In this document: in pieces, positions 50,777-59,409 of the stretch
Layout of the letters: the number at the start of each line of letters is the position of its first letter
How positions within the stretch are numbered: position 1 is the stretch's first letter
Notes under the pieces: model-generated
The model's database searches: none
Told to the model about the DNA's origin: nothing
What the model saw: only the letters and a program-made list of their open reading frames with translations
NCBI RefSeq assembly: GCF_025486315.1
Contig: NZ_JAOOPY010000014.1
Location: forward strand, 62,001-126,000
Direction: 5' to 3'
Source: Variovorax sp. N23
Lineage (GTDB): Bacteria; Pseudomonadota; Gammaproteobacteria; Burkholderiales; Burkholderiaceae_C
DNA length: 64,000 nucleotides
Translations under genes and position numbers: made by a program

Positions 50777-51406
50777 ATGCTGGAAAAACTCCCCGATGTC
50801 ATCGGCCATGCGCTGCACGGCGTGCGTGCCGGCCTCGACGAGGTCGTCTTCAATACGCTCGGCCTTCGCGAGGGCATGGCATCGATCGCCCTGACGAGCC
50901 TGGCCTTCGCCGATCACGCCCCGCTGCCGGCGCGCTACACCGCCGACGGCGAGGGGCTGTCTCCGCCCCTGCAATGGACCGGTTTGCCCGGCGGTGCCGC
51001 GTCGCTGGTGCTGCTGGTGGAAGACGCCGATTCACCGACGCCCCACCCCCTGGTGCACGCCATCGTCGTCGGCCTGCCGGCCGAGGACGGCGCACTGGCC
51101 GAAGGCGCCCTGCCCAGCGCCGACCACGAAGGCACCGGCCTGCACGTCGGGCGCAACTCCTACCTGCAGGCGGCCTGGCTGCCCCCGGACCCGCCGCCGG
51201 GCCACGGCGTGCACCGCTACGCCTTCCAGATCTACGCCCTGCGCACGGTGCCCGTGTTCTCCGACAGCCCCGGCCGCGACGAACTGATCGATGCGCTCCG
51301 CGCGCATGCGATGGCCAGTGGCCTGCTGATCGGCACCTGCGAACGGCCCGACGGCTCGATCCGCATCGAGGAAGACGTGCCGGCCGGGCCGGTGATCGCG
51401 GGCTGA
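50777..51406 (+). CDS. YbhB/YbcL (PEBP) family protein
   Basis: A 209-residue protein of the phosphatidylethanolamine-binding/Raf-kinase-inhibitor-like family. A roughly 40-residue N-terminal part precedes LTSLAFADHAPLPARYTADGEGLSPPLQW, followed by LVLLVEDADSPTPHPLVHAIVVGLP (the DPDAP-like ligand pocket) and PGHGVHRYAFQIYAL. The bacterial members are small cytoplasmic or periplasmic proteins whose ligand is mostly unknown. There is no signal peptide. It is divergent from the KaiC-like gene, with 118 nt between them in which I find no convincing promoter match. Confidence 0.88.
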   Translation: MLEKLPDVIGHALHGVRAGLDEVVFNTLGLREGMASIALTSLAFADHAPLPARYTADGEGLSPPLQWTGLPGGAASLVLLVEDADSPTPHPLVHAIVVGLPAEDGALAEGALPSADHEGTGLHVGRNSYLQAAWLPPDPPPGHGVHRYAFQIYALRTVPVFSDSPGRDELIDALRAHAMASGLLIGTCERPDGSIRIEEDVPAGPVIAG

Positions 51407-51413
51407 GCCCGGC

Positions 51414-52265
51414 TCAGCCGGCCGCGGGCCGGCCGACCATCGAGAGCGGCAGGCGCGAGATTTCCGCCAGCAGCGCTGCGAGCGACCGGGCCGCGGCGTC
51501 GACCACCGTCCGGCCCTTCGCCGCCGTCGCGGCGGCCGCATTGCCCGCGGCGCCCTCGGCGTTGTAGTCCTCCATGGCCCAGCCCAGCTTGGCGCTGCGG
51601 CCGTTGCCCAGGATCGGGTAGTCGGCCGCGCGCGCCTGCGACGCCGAGCCGAAGTCGCGGGCCGCCTGCATGGCGACCTGGTCCGGTGCGAGCGCCCGCA
51701 TCATCGAGGTCTCGATCTCGCCGGCGTGCACGCCGAAGCGATGCTCGTCGGCGCTGAACTGCGCGCCCGCCTCGCCCAGCGGCAGGTTGAACCAGCTGAC
51801 GCCGTAGACGATCAGCCCGTGCGCGGCGCGCAGCTCGCGCGCCACGATGTCCATCGCGCCGACATGGCCGCCGTGCGCGTTGAAGAGCACCAGCTTGCGC
51901 ACGCCGGCCCGCGCCACGCCGGCGCCGATCTCGCGCCAGAGGCGGATCAGCGTCTCCGACGACAGCGTGAGCGTGCCGGGGAAATTGGCGTGCTCGGGGC
52001 TCAGCCCGATGTGCTGGCTGGGCAGGAAGAGCGCTGGCAGGTCGGCCGGCAAGAGCGGCAGCGCCGCGGCGACGATGCCGTCGACCAGCACCGAATCGAC
52101 GCCCAGCGACAGGTGCGGCCCGTGCTGCTCGGTCGCCCCCAGCGGCAGCACCGCGACGGTGGTGGCCGGGTCGAGCGCCGCGAAGTCGCGGGTCGACAGC
52201 TGCGACCAGAAACGGCGCGGCGCGGCAGGGGCCGCAGGGGTGGCAGGGATGTCCGGAGGCGTCAT
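51414..52265 (-). CDS. Creatininase-family amidohydrolase
   Basis: A 283-residue metal-dependent amidohydrolase. VAVLPLGATEQHGPHLSLGVDSVL holds the metal-binding Glu and His, LVLFNAHGGHVGAMDIVAREL the second His cluster, and HAGEIETSMMRALAP the Glu that completes the dinuclear zinc site. The family includes creatininase, mycofactocin-associated MftE and riboflavin-pathway amidases. ATG at 52265 gives a natural N-terminus, and a longer frame upstream lacks family sequence. It stands alone, convergent with the PEBP gene. Confidence 0.9.
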   Translation of the reverse strand: MTPPDIPATPAAPAAPRRFWSQLSTRDFAALDPATTVAVLPLGATEQHGPHLSLGVDSVLVDGIVAAALPLLPADLPALFLPSQHIGLSPEHANFPGTLTLSSETLIRLWREIGAGVARAGVRKLVLFNAHGGHVGAMDIVARELRAAHGLIVYGVSWFNLPLGEAGAQFSADEHRFGVHAGEIETSMMRALAPDQVAMQAARDFGSASQARAADYPILGNGRSAKLGWAMEDYNAEGAAGNAAAATAAKGRTVVDAAARSLAALLAEISRLPLSMVGRPAAG

Positions 52266-52443
52266 GCACGGGATCTTAGAACCTGCCCGACATCGCCGCG
52301 CACCAGCCGTGTCGCGCCGCAATGGCGCGGACGCGCATGTTTACAACCGCTTTACAATCGCCGCTCCTGCCAGCCAACGTCCCGGAAAGCCACGTGAGCC
52401 AGCGTCTTTGAACGTCTGTTCGCTCATCTTCTTCGGGACTTCC

Positions 52444-54618
52444 ATGTCGTTTCTGCCCTCGCGCACGGCCCTTCCACCGAAGGCCGCATCCGTCCGCGGC
52501 CGCCTCTGCGCCGCAATTCCTTCCCGCCCGTCCGCCCGCAAGACCGGGTGGTTCGCCCTGACGCCGATGGCGCTGTGCCTGGCGCAGGCCGCGCTGGCCC
52601 AGGCGGACGCGACCCCGCAACTGCAGGAAGTCCGCATCAACGCCAGCACCGAGCAGGACATGGGCTTTGCGCCCGTCGAAGCGCAGACGGCGGGCAAGGC
52701 GCCCATGCGGCGGCTGGAAACGCCCCAGTCGGTGAGCGTGGTCACGCGCGAGCAGATGGAGTCGCGGCAGGTCACCAACGTCCAGCAGGCGCTGCAGACC
52801 GTGGCCGGCGTGAGCCCGGTGAACTTCGGGCGCCGGGGGTTCGACGACATCAACATTCGGGGCTTCCGCTCCACCGAATCCATCCTGGTCGACGGCCTGG
52901 TGCAGAGCCCCGGCATGTGGGCCAAGCTGCAGCCCTATGGCTACGAACGCTTCGAGGTGCTCAAGGGCTCGGCCTCGGTGCTTTATGGGCAGGTGCAGCC
53001 GGGCGGCATCGTCAACGCGGTGAGCAAGCGGCCCCGAAAGGAAGCACTGAGCGAAGTGGGCATGGAAGTGGGCAGCTTCGGCCAGCGCACGCTCCAGGCC
53101 GACCTGAACCGGCCGCTGTCCGAATCGGGCAAGACGGCGCTGCGCATCAATGCGCAGGTGTCCAACGCCGACGACCCCACGCAGTTCGTCTACCGCAAGG
53201 ACCGCTGGTTCGCGCCGTCGCTGTCCATCGACCTCGGCGCGCAGACCGACCTGGTGCTGTTCGCCACCTACAGCCGCAGCGAATGGATGCGCCAGCAGGG
53301 CATCACGCCCTACGGCACGCTGCTGCCCAACCGCAACGGCACGCTGTCGACACGGCTGTTCACCGGCGACCCGAGCTTCGGTGTGTACGACGTGGAGAGC
53401 ACCACCATCGGCTATGCGCTGGAGCACCGGTTCTCGCCCGCAATGACCTTGCGCCAGAACGTGCGCTACGAAAGCGAGAAGGGCACCGGCAACTTCGTCT
53501 CCAACCAGGCGCTGCAGGCCAACCAGCGGCTGCAGAACCGCCAGGCGACCCGGCAGTACATGGACGACGACATGTTGGCCACCGACACCTCGCTGCTGTC
53601 GCAGTTCTCGGCCCTGGGGCTTCAGCACCGCTTGGTGGCGGGGCTGGACGCGCGCACCAGTCACTCTTACCAAGGGCAGCGCCGCTGCGCCATTGGTGCG
53701 CTCGACCTGTTCAATCCGGTCTATGGCATGGCCGCTACCTGCCCCGCGAATCTCACGAGCGACGCACCAGAAAAGCTCAGCGTAATGGGTCTGTATGCGC
53801 AAGACCAGATCAAGTTCGGCCAGGGCTGGACGGCCCTGCTGGGCCTGCGCCGCGATTGGTCCACGAATGACATCAATGACCGGGTGGCTCAACAGCAGAC
53901 GCGCCAGAAGGACAACGCCACGACGCTGTCGGCGGGGCTGGTGTACGAGTTCACGCCCGGCTGGTCGACCTACGGCAGCTATGGCGAGTCCTTCCTGCCC
54001 GTGTCGGGACTCGCGTTCGGCGGCACGCCCTTCGTGCCCGAAACCGGCAAGCAATGGGAGGCGGGCCTGAAGTACGAAGCGCTGGACGGCCAGGCGACCG
54101 GTGCGCTGGCCGTGTTCGACCTGGTGCGGCAGAACGTGACCACGTCCGACCCGGTCAACACCGGCTACAGCGTTCAGACCGGCGAGCAGCGCGCACGCGG
54201 CCTGGAGGTGGAACTGGGGGCGGACCTGCGCAACGGCTGGAAGCTCACCAGTGCCTACACCTACACCCAGACCAAGGTCACGCGCGACAACAACGCCGCC
54301 ATCGTGGGCCTGCCGCTCAACCTCACGCCCCGCCACGTGCTCACGGCGTGGGCCACCTACAAGCTGCCGCAGTACCAGCGCGTGACGTTGGGCCTGGGCG
54401 GCCGCTATGTGAGCGAGCAGGTCGGCTCGTACCCCTTCACGCTGCCGTCGTACTTCGTGGCCGATGCCTCGATCGTCTACGTGGGCGACAACTACCGCAT
54501 CACGGCGGGCGTGAAGAACGTGTTCGACAAGGCGTACTACGACGGCGCGATCAACGCCAACGTGGTGTCGCCGGCGTTGCCGCGCACCTTCAGCCTGGGC
54601 ATGACCTACTTCTTCTGA
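52444..54618 (+). CDS. TonB-dependent siderophore receptor
   Basis: A 724-residue outer-membrane receptor. A long basic N-terminus and signal end near ALAQADA, and a TonB-box-like LQEVRINAS follows. The plug domain has ETPQSVSVVTREQMESRQ and VLKGSASVLYGQVQPGGIVNAVSK, the ferric-siderophore (FhuA/FpvA-like) pattern. The barrel carries YERFEVLKG-like and NVFDKAYYDG blocks and ends SLGMTYFF with a terminal Phe. There is no STN signalling domain, so it is not a cell-surface-signalling transducer. It leads an iron-uptake run with a PepSY protein. ATG at 52444 is used. No clear Fur box is visible upstream. Confidence 0.92.
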   Translation: MSFLPSRTALPPKAASVRGRLCAAIPSRPSARKTGWFALTPMALCLAQAALAQADATPQLQEVRINASTEQDMGFAPVEAQTAGKAPMRRLETPQSVSVVTREQMESRQVTNVQQALQTVAGVSPVNFGRRGFDDINIRGFRSTESILVDGLVQSPGMWAKLQPYGYERFEVLKGSASVLYGQVQPGGIVNAVSKRPRKEALSEVGMEVGSFGQRTLQADLNRPLSESGKTALRINAQVSNADDPTQFVYRKDRWFAPSLSIDLGAQTDLVLFATYSRSEWMRQQGITPYGTLLPNRNGTLSTRLFTGDPSFGVYDVESTTIGYALEHRFSPAMTLRQNVRYESEKGTGNFVSNQALQANQRLQNRQATRQYMDDDMLATDTSLLSQFSALGLQHRLVAGLDARTSHSYQGQRRCAIGALDLFNPVYGMAATCPANLTSDAPEKLSVMGLYAQDQIKFGQGWTALLGLRRDWSTNDINDRVAQQQTRQKDNATTLSAGLVYEFTPGWSTYGSYGESFLPVSGLAFGGTPFVPETGKQWEAGLKYEALDGQATGALAVFDLVRQNVTTSDPVNTGYSVQTGEQRARGLEVELGADLRNGWKLTSAYTYTQTKVTRDNNAAIVGLPLNLTPRHVLTAWATYKLPQYQRVTLGLGGRYVSEQVGSYPFTLPSYFVADASIVYVGDNYRITAGVKNVFDKAYYDGAINANVVSPALPRTFSLGMTYFF

Positions 54619-54631
54619 GCACGGCCGTTCC

Positions 54632-55795
54632 ATGACCAGCCAGCGCACATTGAACCGCCTGTTCGTCCTGCATTTCTGGGCCGGCATCGTCACCGGACTG
54701 CTGATGTTCATCGTGTGCTTCTCGGGCGCGGTGGTGGTCTTCAAGCACGAGATCGACCTGTGGGCCAACCCTTCGCTGGCGCAGTTGCCCCGCTCGGCCG
54801 AACCGGCGCCGCTCGACGTGGTGCTGGCGCAGCTGCAGGCGCGCTACCCCGGCGCCACGGTGGAGACCATCGCGCTGCCCGACGCGGTCAACCCGAGCTA
54901 CTTCGCCTTCGTGCGCGAACGCGGCGCGCCGGCCAGCCTGCGCACCAAGGTCGCGCTGCGCTCGGACACGGGCGCGGTGGTCGGCCCGGTGGACAGCCAG
55001 CTCGGCCAGTACCTGCGCATGCTGCATGTGTTCCTGTTCTTCGGGCCGCGCTGGATCGTGGGCTTCCTGGGCGTGGCCATGCTGGTGCTCATCGGCACCG
55101 GCATCGTCATCCACCGCAAGATCCTGGCCGAGCTGTTCACGCAGCGCTGGGGGCGCAGCTTCCGGGTGGTGATGTCCGACCTGCACAAGTCCGCCGGCAT
55201 CTGGGGGCTTGGCTTCCACATCCTGATCGCCGCCACGGGTGCATGGATGGGCCTGGCGCCGCTGTTCGAGCAGGGCTACAAGTACGTGACGACGACCGCG
55301 GGCAGCGCGGCGGCCGCGCCCCTGCAGCCGGCGCGCCGCGAGGGCGCAGACGCCGCGGCACCGGCGGTTCCCATGCGATCGCTTGACGCGCTGTACACCA
55401 CCGCCCGGCAAGCCGTCCCGGGGCTGGAGGCACGCTATGTGTCCCTTCGCCGCTGGGGCACGGCGGCCGCCGAGGCAAGCTTCACCGGTAACCTGCGCGG
55501 CCATCTGGCCAGCACCGCGCGCGTGGACATCCGCGCGGCCACGGGTGCGCTGAAGAAGGTGCACGACCCTCGCACGCAGGGCTTCTGGGCGCTGGTCGAC
55601 GGCCTCATGGAGCCGCTGCACTTCGGCGACTTCGGCGGGCTGGCGCTGAAGTGGCTGTATTTCATCCTGGGCATGACGCCTGCGTTCCTGTCGATCTCGG
55701 GCACGCTGATCTGGCTGGACGCGCGCCAGCAGCGCCGCCGCGCGAGCCAGCCTGCCCCGGCGAACAGCGACAGCGGTGTCGTGGCCACCGGCTGA
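54632..55795 (+). CDS. PepSY-associated TM helix (PiuB-like) iron-uptake membrane protein
   Basis: A 387-residue inner-membrane protein. Four hydrophobic segments include LFVLHFWAGIVTGLLMFIVCFSGAVVVF at the start and FGPRWIVGFLGVAMLVLIGTGIVIHRKI in the middle. A periplasmic stretch with PepSY-like sequence lies between them, and DLHKSAGIWGLGFHILIAATGAWMG carries a conserved His. Proteins of this type (PiuB/FoxB-like) reduce or release iron from siderophores in the periplasm. It starts 14 nt after the receptor, so the two are one unit. Confidence 0.9.
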   Translation: MTSQRTLNRLFVLHFWAGIVTGLLMFIVCFSGAVVVFKHEIDLWANPSLAQLPRSAEPAPLDVVLAQLQARYPGATVETIALPDAVNPSYFAFVRERGAPASLRTKVALRSDTGAVVGPVDSQLGQYLRMLHVFLFFGPRWIVGFLGVAMLVLIGTGIVIHRKILAELFTQRWGRSFRVVMSDLHKSAGIWGLGFHILIAATGAWMGLAPLFEQGYKYVTTTAGSAAAAPLQPARREGADAAAPAVPMRSLDALYTTARQAVPGLEARYVSLRRWGTAAAEASFTGNLRGHLASTARVDIRAATGALKKVHDPRTQGFWALVDGLMEPLHFGDFGGLALKWLYFILGMTPAFLSISGTLIWLDARQQRRRASQPAPANSDSGVVATG

Positions 55796-55805
55796 CGGAT
55801 CGGCC

Positions 55806-56528
55806 ATGCAACGCTTCTTCCTGGCCCTGCACGCCACCATGCCCGCGGCCCTCGTGGTGGCCGTGCTGGCGCACCTGTTCCCTCCCGCGGGCCTGGCACC
55901 GCTGGCACAGCGCCCGGTGTGGACGGTCTGGGCGCTGATCGGTGCGTGGCTGCTGCTGTCGGCGCTGGCCGCAGGGGCCTTGCGCACGCTCGCGCTGTGG
56001 CGCGTGTCGCTGGCCGGTGCCGGCGCCCTGCTGGCGGTGGCCGGCGTGCTCGGCCGGCTGCAAGGCAGCGCCCACGCAACGGCCATGCTCGCCGGCCTGG
56101 TGGCCATCGGATTGGTCTGCCTGGGCATCGCAGCCTTCGTCGGCCCGCAGCGAGTGCAGGCGCCCCGCCACACGGCGACGCGCCAGGGACCACCGCCCGA
56201 GCGCGGCCGGTTCGCGATGCCGGCACACCTGCCGTTCTGGCTCAGCGGCGTGCTCGCGCTGGCGTCTTTCCGCCTGGCCCATGTCGTCGCGACGGAGCCT
56301 GCGCGCTCGTCCGGGATGCTGGGCCTGCTGCTGGCCTTCTTCGTGGCGCTGCCCGCCGCCACGCTGCGCCACTGGACGCCGCGCATCGCGGCGTTGCTGT
56401 GGGCGCTCGCGGCGCTGGCCTATGGCGGCCTGGCGGCGAAGGCGGGGCTGGTGCAGTGGAGCGTGGCGTCGGCCCTGTGCGCGGTGGCCGCCTGCCTGCA
56501 GCTTCGCCGTTCAGCGGGGGCTGCATGA
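55806..56528 (+). CDS. Uncharacterised membrane protein in iron-uptake run
   Basis: A 240-residue, very hydrophobic protein with about 7 segments: MQRFFLALHATMPAALVVAVLAHLF, a VWALIGAWLLLSALAAGA segment, and later FWLSGVLALASFRLAHVV. ATG at 55806 is chosen over 55776, which would overlap the PepSY gene and lacks family shape. It is sandwiched between the PepSY gene and a short membrane gene, so a role in iron/siderophore transport is suggested by position. I do not assign a specific family. Its stop overlaps the next ATG by 4 nt. Confidence 0.7.
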   Translation: MQRFFLALHATMPAALVVAVLAHLFPPAGLAPLAQRPVWTVWALIGAWLLLSALAAGALRTLALWRVSLAGAGALLAVAGVLGRLQGSAHATAMLAGLVAIGLVCLGIAAFVGPQRVQAPRHTATRQGPPPERGRFAMPAHLPFWLSGVLALASFRLAHVVATEPARSSGMLGLLLAFFVALPAATLRHWTPRIAALLWALAALAYGGLAAKAGLVQWSVASALCAVAACLQLRRSAGAA

Positions 56529-56944
56529 ACGAGCTCGTCAGCGCCAGCGTCGCATTGGCATCGTTGCACGCCCTGGCGCTCTGGGCGCGCACGGCGTCCA
56601 CGCGTGCCTGGGGCGACGGCGCGCCTGCATCGCATCGGCGCGCCTGGGCCGTGGCGCTGGGCACCGTGGCCCTGCAGGGCATGGCCGCCGTCGCCACCAC
56701 CGGGATCGCCGCCGGCCTGGCGCTGGTGCTCGCCTCGTGGATGCTGCTGGGCTGGCTGCTGGTGCTGTCCATGAACCAGTGGCCCGCCGGCACCCTGCGA
56801 TGGGCGCCGCGCCTAGGCGCCGCCGGATGCGCGGGCTGCGCGCTGGCGCTGGCCTGGGCACTTCTTCAGGGGCCGCCGACCTGGTCCGGCACCTCTTCGG
56901 GCGGCGCCAGCATGGTGCCTCGACAGGTGGCGGCACCGCAGTAG
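56525..56944 (+). CDS. Small membrane protein (DUF3325-like), iron-uptake run
   Basis: A 139-residue protein with three to four hydrophobic segments (LVSASVALASLHALALWARTA; AWAVALGTVALQGMAAVATTG; LVLASWMLLGWLLVLSM; LGAAGCAGCALALAWALLQG). A His/Arg loop (GDGAPASHRRAW) resembles the DUF3325 proteins that accompany PepSY/receptor genes, but this is a weak match by eye. It overlaps the upstream gene by 4 nt. Its last 79 nt overlap the convergent SET-domain gene, which is unusually long for this window. Confidence 0.6.
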   Translation: MNELVSASVALASLHALALWARTASTRAWGDGAPASHRRAWAVALGTVALQGMAAVATTGIAAGLALVLASWMLLGWLLVLSMNQWPAGTLRWAPRLGAAGCAGCALALAWALLQGPPTWSGTSSGGASMVPRQVAAPQ

Positions 56945-57366
56945 CAGACGTAGTCGCTGGCCAGCGAGCCGTCGTCGGCGGTCAGGCCGTAATCGATGAA
57001 GAGTTCGTCGCCGGCGTCGACCGCCACCAGCGTCTGGAACCTGAGCACCAGTTCGCCGCTGTCGTCGTAGTCCTCGACGGCTTCGCAGTTCGGGTCGCAG
57101 GAATGGTTGAGATGCCGCGTCGCGTTGCCGCCCTTGGCGCCGTCGATGGTCTCGTCGTTCGACAGCTTGAAGAGGTAGGTGAGCTGGTCGTTCCAGTCCT
57201 TGGCGGCGATCTGCGCGGGCGTGTAGCGGCGCCCTTCGTAGAGACCGAGGAAGGCCTCGGCCGGGAGGTCGCGCGTGGCGAAAGCGCCGAGGCCGTGGAT
57301 ACCGCTCTGCGCGACGCGAATGCAAGGGGTGGACGACGGCGAGGAGGTGGACTTGCGCTTTTTCAT
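56866..57366 (-). CDS. SET-domain protein (lysine methyltransferase-like)
   Basis: A 166-residue SET protein. IRVAQSGIHGLGAFATRDLP is the N-SET start, NHSCDPNC (87-94) the SAM/target-lysine pocket, GDELFIDYG (119-127) the catalytic Tyr motif, and CYCGAATCRG (141-150) a post-SET-like cysteine cluster with the C94 partner. This is the minimal complete SET fold, found in Chlamydia-like and other bacterial lysine methyltransferases. The basic N-terminus (MKKRKS) may bind nucleic acid or ribosomes. Its ATG overlaps the LysR stop by 4 nt, so the two are translated together. The target is unknown. Confidence 0.88.
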   Translation of the reverse strand: MKKRKSTSSPSSTPCIRVAQSGIHGLGAFATRDLPAEAFLGLYEGRRYTPAQIAAKDWNDQLTYLFKLSNDETIDGAKGGNATRHLNHSCDPNCEAVEDYDDSGELVLRFQTLVAVDAGDELFIDYGLTADDGSLASDYVCYCGAATCRGTMLAPPEEVPDQVGGP

Positions 57367-58292
57367 GGGGGGCTCTGCACGCAATTTTCGCGCGCGGCCA
57401 TGACAGCGAATCGCTCCGCCAGAAAATCGACCAGCGCCCGCACCCGCGCCGGCACGAAACGCCCGCTGGGCAGCAGCGCATGCAGCGGGTACGGCTCGGT
57501 GTCCCAGTCGGGCAACAGGGAGACCAGCGTGCCGGCCGCCTCGTCCTGCCGCACGTCGAGTTCCGACTTGAAGGTGATGCCGCGGCCGGCCAGCGCCCAC
57601 TGCCGCGCGAGCGAGGCGTCGTCGGCGAAGCGGTCGCCGTCGACACGCACTTCCGTCCACAGCCCCTGCTTCGCGAAGCGCCAGACGCGCTGGCGCCGGC
57701 CGCCGCGGTGGAAGGTCAGGCAGTTGTGCCGATGCAGGTCCTGCGGCGTCTGCGGCGTGCCGTGCTTCTTCAGGTAGGCGGGCGAGGCCCACAGGCGCGG
57801 CCGGCTCATCGCGAGCTGGCGCGCGACCAGCCGCGAGTCGGCCAGCGGACCGTAGCGCAGGGCGACGTCGACCTCGTCGCGCATCACGTCGAGCGGCCGG
57901 TCGCCCACCGACAGCGCGAGTTGCACGCCCGGGTGCGCGTCGAGGAAGTCGTCGAACCACGGCAGCAGCGTGCCGCGCGTGAGGTCGGAGGGCGAGGCCA
58001 CGCGCACCGCGCCGACCAGCGCGCCGCCCTCCGCCGTCACCAGCGATTCGCCTTCGGCCAACAGGTCGAGCGCGCGGGTGGCGTAGTCGAGCAGTGTCTG
58101 GCCCTGCGGCGTGAGGCGCATGGCGCGCGTGGAGCGCTCGAACAGCCGCGCGCCGAGTTGCGCCTCCAGCCGCTTGAGCGCCGCGCTCGCCGCCGCCGGC
58201 GTGATGCCGAGCGCCCGGCCCGCCGCGCTGAGCGTGCCGCCCTGGGCGGTGAGCACCAGCACGCGGAGGTCGGCGAGATTCTCAATCTTCAT
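57363..58292 (-). CDS. LysR-family transcriptional regulator
   Basis: A 309-residue LTTR. NLADLRVLVLTAQGGTLSAAGRALGITPAAASAALKRLEAQLGARLF is the helix-turn-helix, with the type II periplasmic-binding-like effector domain behind it (VRVASPSDLTRGTLLPWFDDF). It is divergent from the alcohol dehydrogenase 85 nt away, where an inverted repeat lies, and is translationally coupled to the SET gene downstream. It probably controls the dehydrogenase and itself, with a quinone- or aldehyde-type effector as in similar pairs, but this is inference. Confidence 0.9.
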   Translation of the reverse strand: MKIENLADLRVLVLTAQGGTLSAAGRALGITPAAASAALKRLEAQLGARLFERSTRAMRLTPQGQTLLDYATRALDLLAEGESLVTAEGGALVGAVRVASPSDLTRGTLLPWFDDFLDAHPGVQLALSVGDRPLDVMRDEVDVALRYGPLADSRLVARQLAMSRPRLWASPAYLKKHGTPQTPQDLHRHNCLTFHRGGRRQRVWRFAKQGLWTEVRVDGDRFADDASLARQWALAGRGITFKSELDVRQDEAAGTLVSLLPDWDTEPYPLHALLPSGRFVPARVRALVDFLAERFAVMAARENCVQSPP

Positions 58293-58319
58293 TTGAAACT
58301 GATGTGGGTTCCCGGCAGC

Positions 58320-58362
58320 TTATCAAACGAAGAGCGGGCAAATACAGTGAACGCATCGTTCA
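58320..58362 (+). promoter_or_regulatory. Promoter and palindromic operator of the alcohol dehydrogenase gene
   Basis: TTATCA (58320-58325), a 17-nt spacer and TACAGT (58343-58348) match sigma70 elements at 4 of 6 positions each. TGAACG-CAT-CGTTCA (58348-58362) is a perfect 6-bp inverted repeat directly overlapping the -10 and start site. It lies between the LysR regulator and its probable target, so it is a likely LysR-type or repressor operator. Confidence 0.5.
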
Positions 58363-58376
58363 TTGAAAGGTTCGCC

Positions 58377-59387
58377 ATGAAGGCCATCGGTTACTACGCC
58401 CCCCTCCCCATCGACGACCCTGCGTCTCTGCAGGACCTGACCCTGCCCGAGCCGGTGGCCGGTCCGCGCGACCTGCTGGTGCGCGTGTCCGCCATTTCGG
58501 TCAACCCGGTCGACACCAAGGTGCGCCGCAACGCCGCGCCCGAAGCCGGCCAGGCCAAGGTGCTGGGCTGGGACGCGGTCGGCACGGTCGAAGCCGTCGG
58601 CGATCAGGTAACCGGCTTCCGGATCGGCGACCGCGTGTACTACGCCGGCTCGATCACCCGCCCCGGCGCCAACGCCGAACTGCATGTGGTCGACGAACGC
58701 ATCGTGGCGCGCGCGCCCCAAAGCCTCGACGACGCGCAGGCCGCGGCGCTGCCACTGACCACCATCACCGCCTGGGAACTGCTGTTCGACCGCCTCGGCG
58801 TGCCGCAGGGCGGCGGTGCCGGCCAGACGCTGCTGATCACCGGCGGCGCGGGCGGTGTGGGCTCGATCCTGATCCAGCTCGCACGCCAGCTGACGCAGCT
58901 GCGCGTGGTCGCCACAGCCTCGCGCGTCGAGACGCGGCAGTGGTGCCTGAGCCTCGGCGCCCATGCGGTGATCGACCATTCGAAGCCGCTGGCGGCGGAA
59001 CTCAAGGCCGCAGGCATCGGCCAGGTCGACCTGGTCGCCAGCCTCACGCAGACCCAGCAGCACTATGCGCAGATCATCGAGAGCCTGAAGCCACAGGGAA
59101 AGATCGGCGTGATCGACGACATGGCCGTGCTCGACGCGATGCCGCTCAAGACCAAGAGCCTGTCGCTGCACTGGGAGATGATGTTCGCCCGCTCGCGCTT
59201 CGAGACGCCCGACATGGCCGAGCAAGGCAAGCTGCTGGCAGAGGTCGCGGCGCTGGTCGACGCCGGCCGCATCCGCACCACCGCCAACGCGAGCTTCGGC
59301 ACCATCAACGCCGCGAACCTGCGCCGCGCCCACGCGCTCATCGAGAGCGGCAAGGCGCAGGGCAAGGTGGTGCTGCAGGGCTTCTGA
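58377..59387 (+). CDS. Zinc-binding-type alcohol dehydrogenase / quinone oxidoreductase
   Basis: A 336-residue medium-chain dehydrogenase. MKAIGYYAPLPIDDPASLQD is followed by VSAISVNPVDTKVRR and LGWDAVGTVEAVGDQVTGF, the MDR catalytic domain. LLITGGAGGVGSILIQLARQL is the NAD(P)H-binding motif. No cysteine-rich structural zinc loop is visible, which is usual for the quinone-oxidoreductase/Zn-independent subgroup. AAGG 6 nt before ATG 58377 supports the start. It is divergent from the LysR regulator and probably controlled by it. Confidence 0.9.
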   Translation: MKAIGYYAPLPIDDPASLQDLTLPEPVAGPRDLLVRVSAISVNPVDTKVRRNAAPEAGQAKVLGWDAVGTVEAVGDQVTGFRIGDRVYYAGSITRPGANAELHVVDERIVARAPQSLDDAQAAALPLTTITAWELLFDRLGVPQGGGAGQTLLITGGAGGVGSILIQLARQLTQLRVVATASRVETRQWCLSLGAHAVIDHSKPLAAELKAAGIGQVDLVASLTQTQQHYAQIIESLKPQGKIGVIDDMAVLDAMPLKTKSLSLHWEMMFARSRFETPDMAEQGKLLAEVAALVDAGRIRTTANASFGTINAANLRRAHALIESGKAQGKVVLQGF

Positions 59388-59393
59388 GCCCCT

Positions 59394-59407
59394 GGCCCCT
59401 TCGGGCC
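59394..59407. terminator. Hairpin between convergent genes
   Basis: GGCCC-CTTC-GGGCC is a 5-bp stem with a tetraloop in the 22-nt gap between the dehydrogenase (+) and PQQ-dehydrogenase (-) genes. It has no clear T-run, so it may be a bidirectional weak terminator. Confidence 0.35.
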
Positions 59408-59409
59408 GA

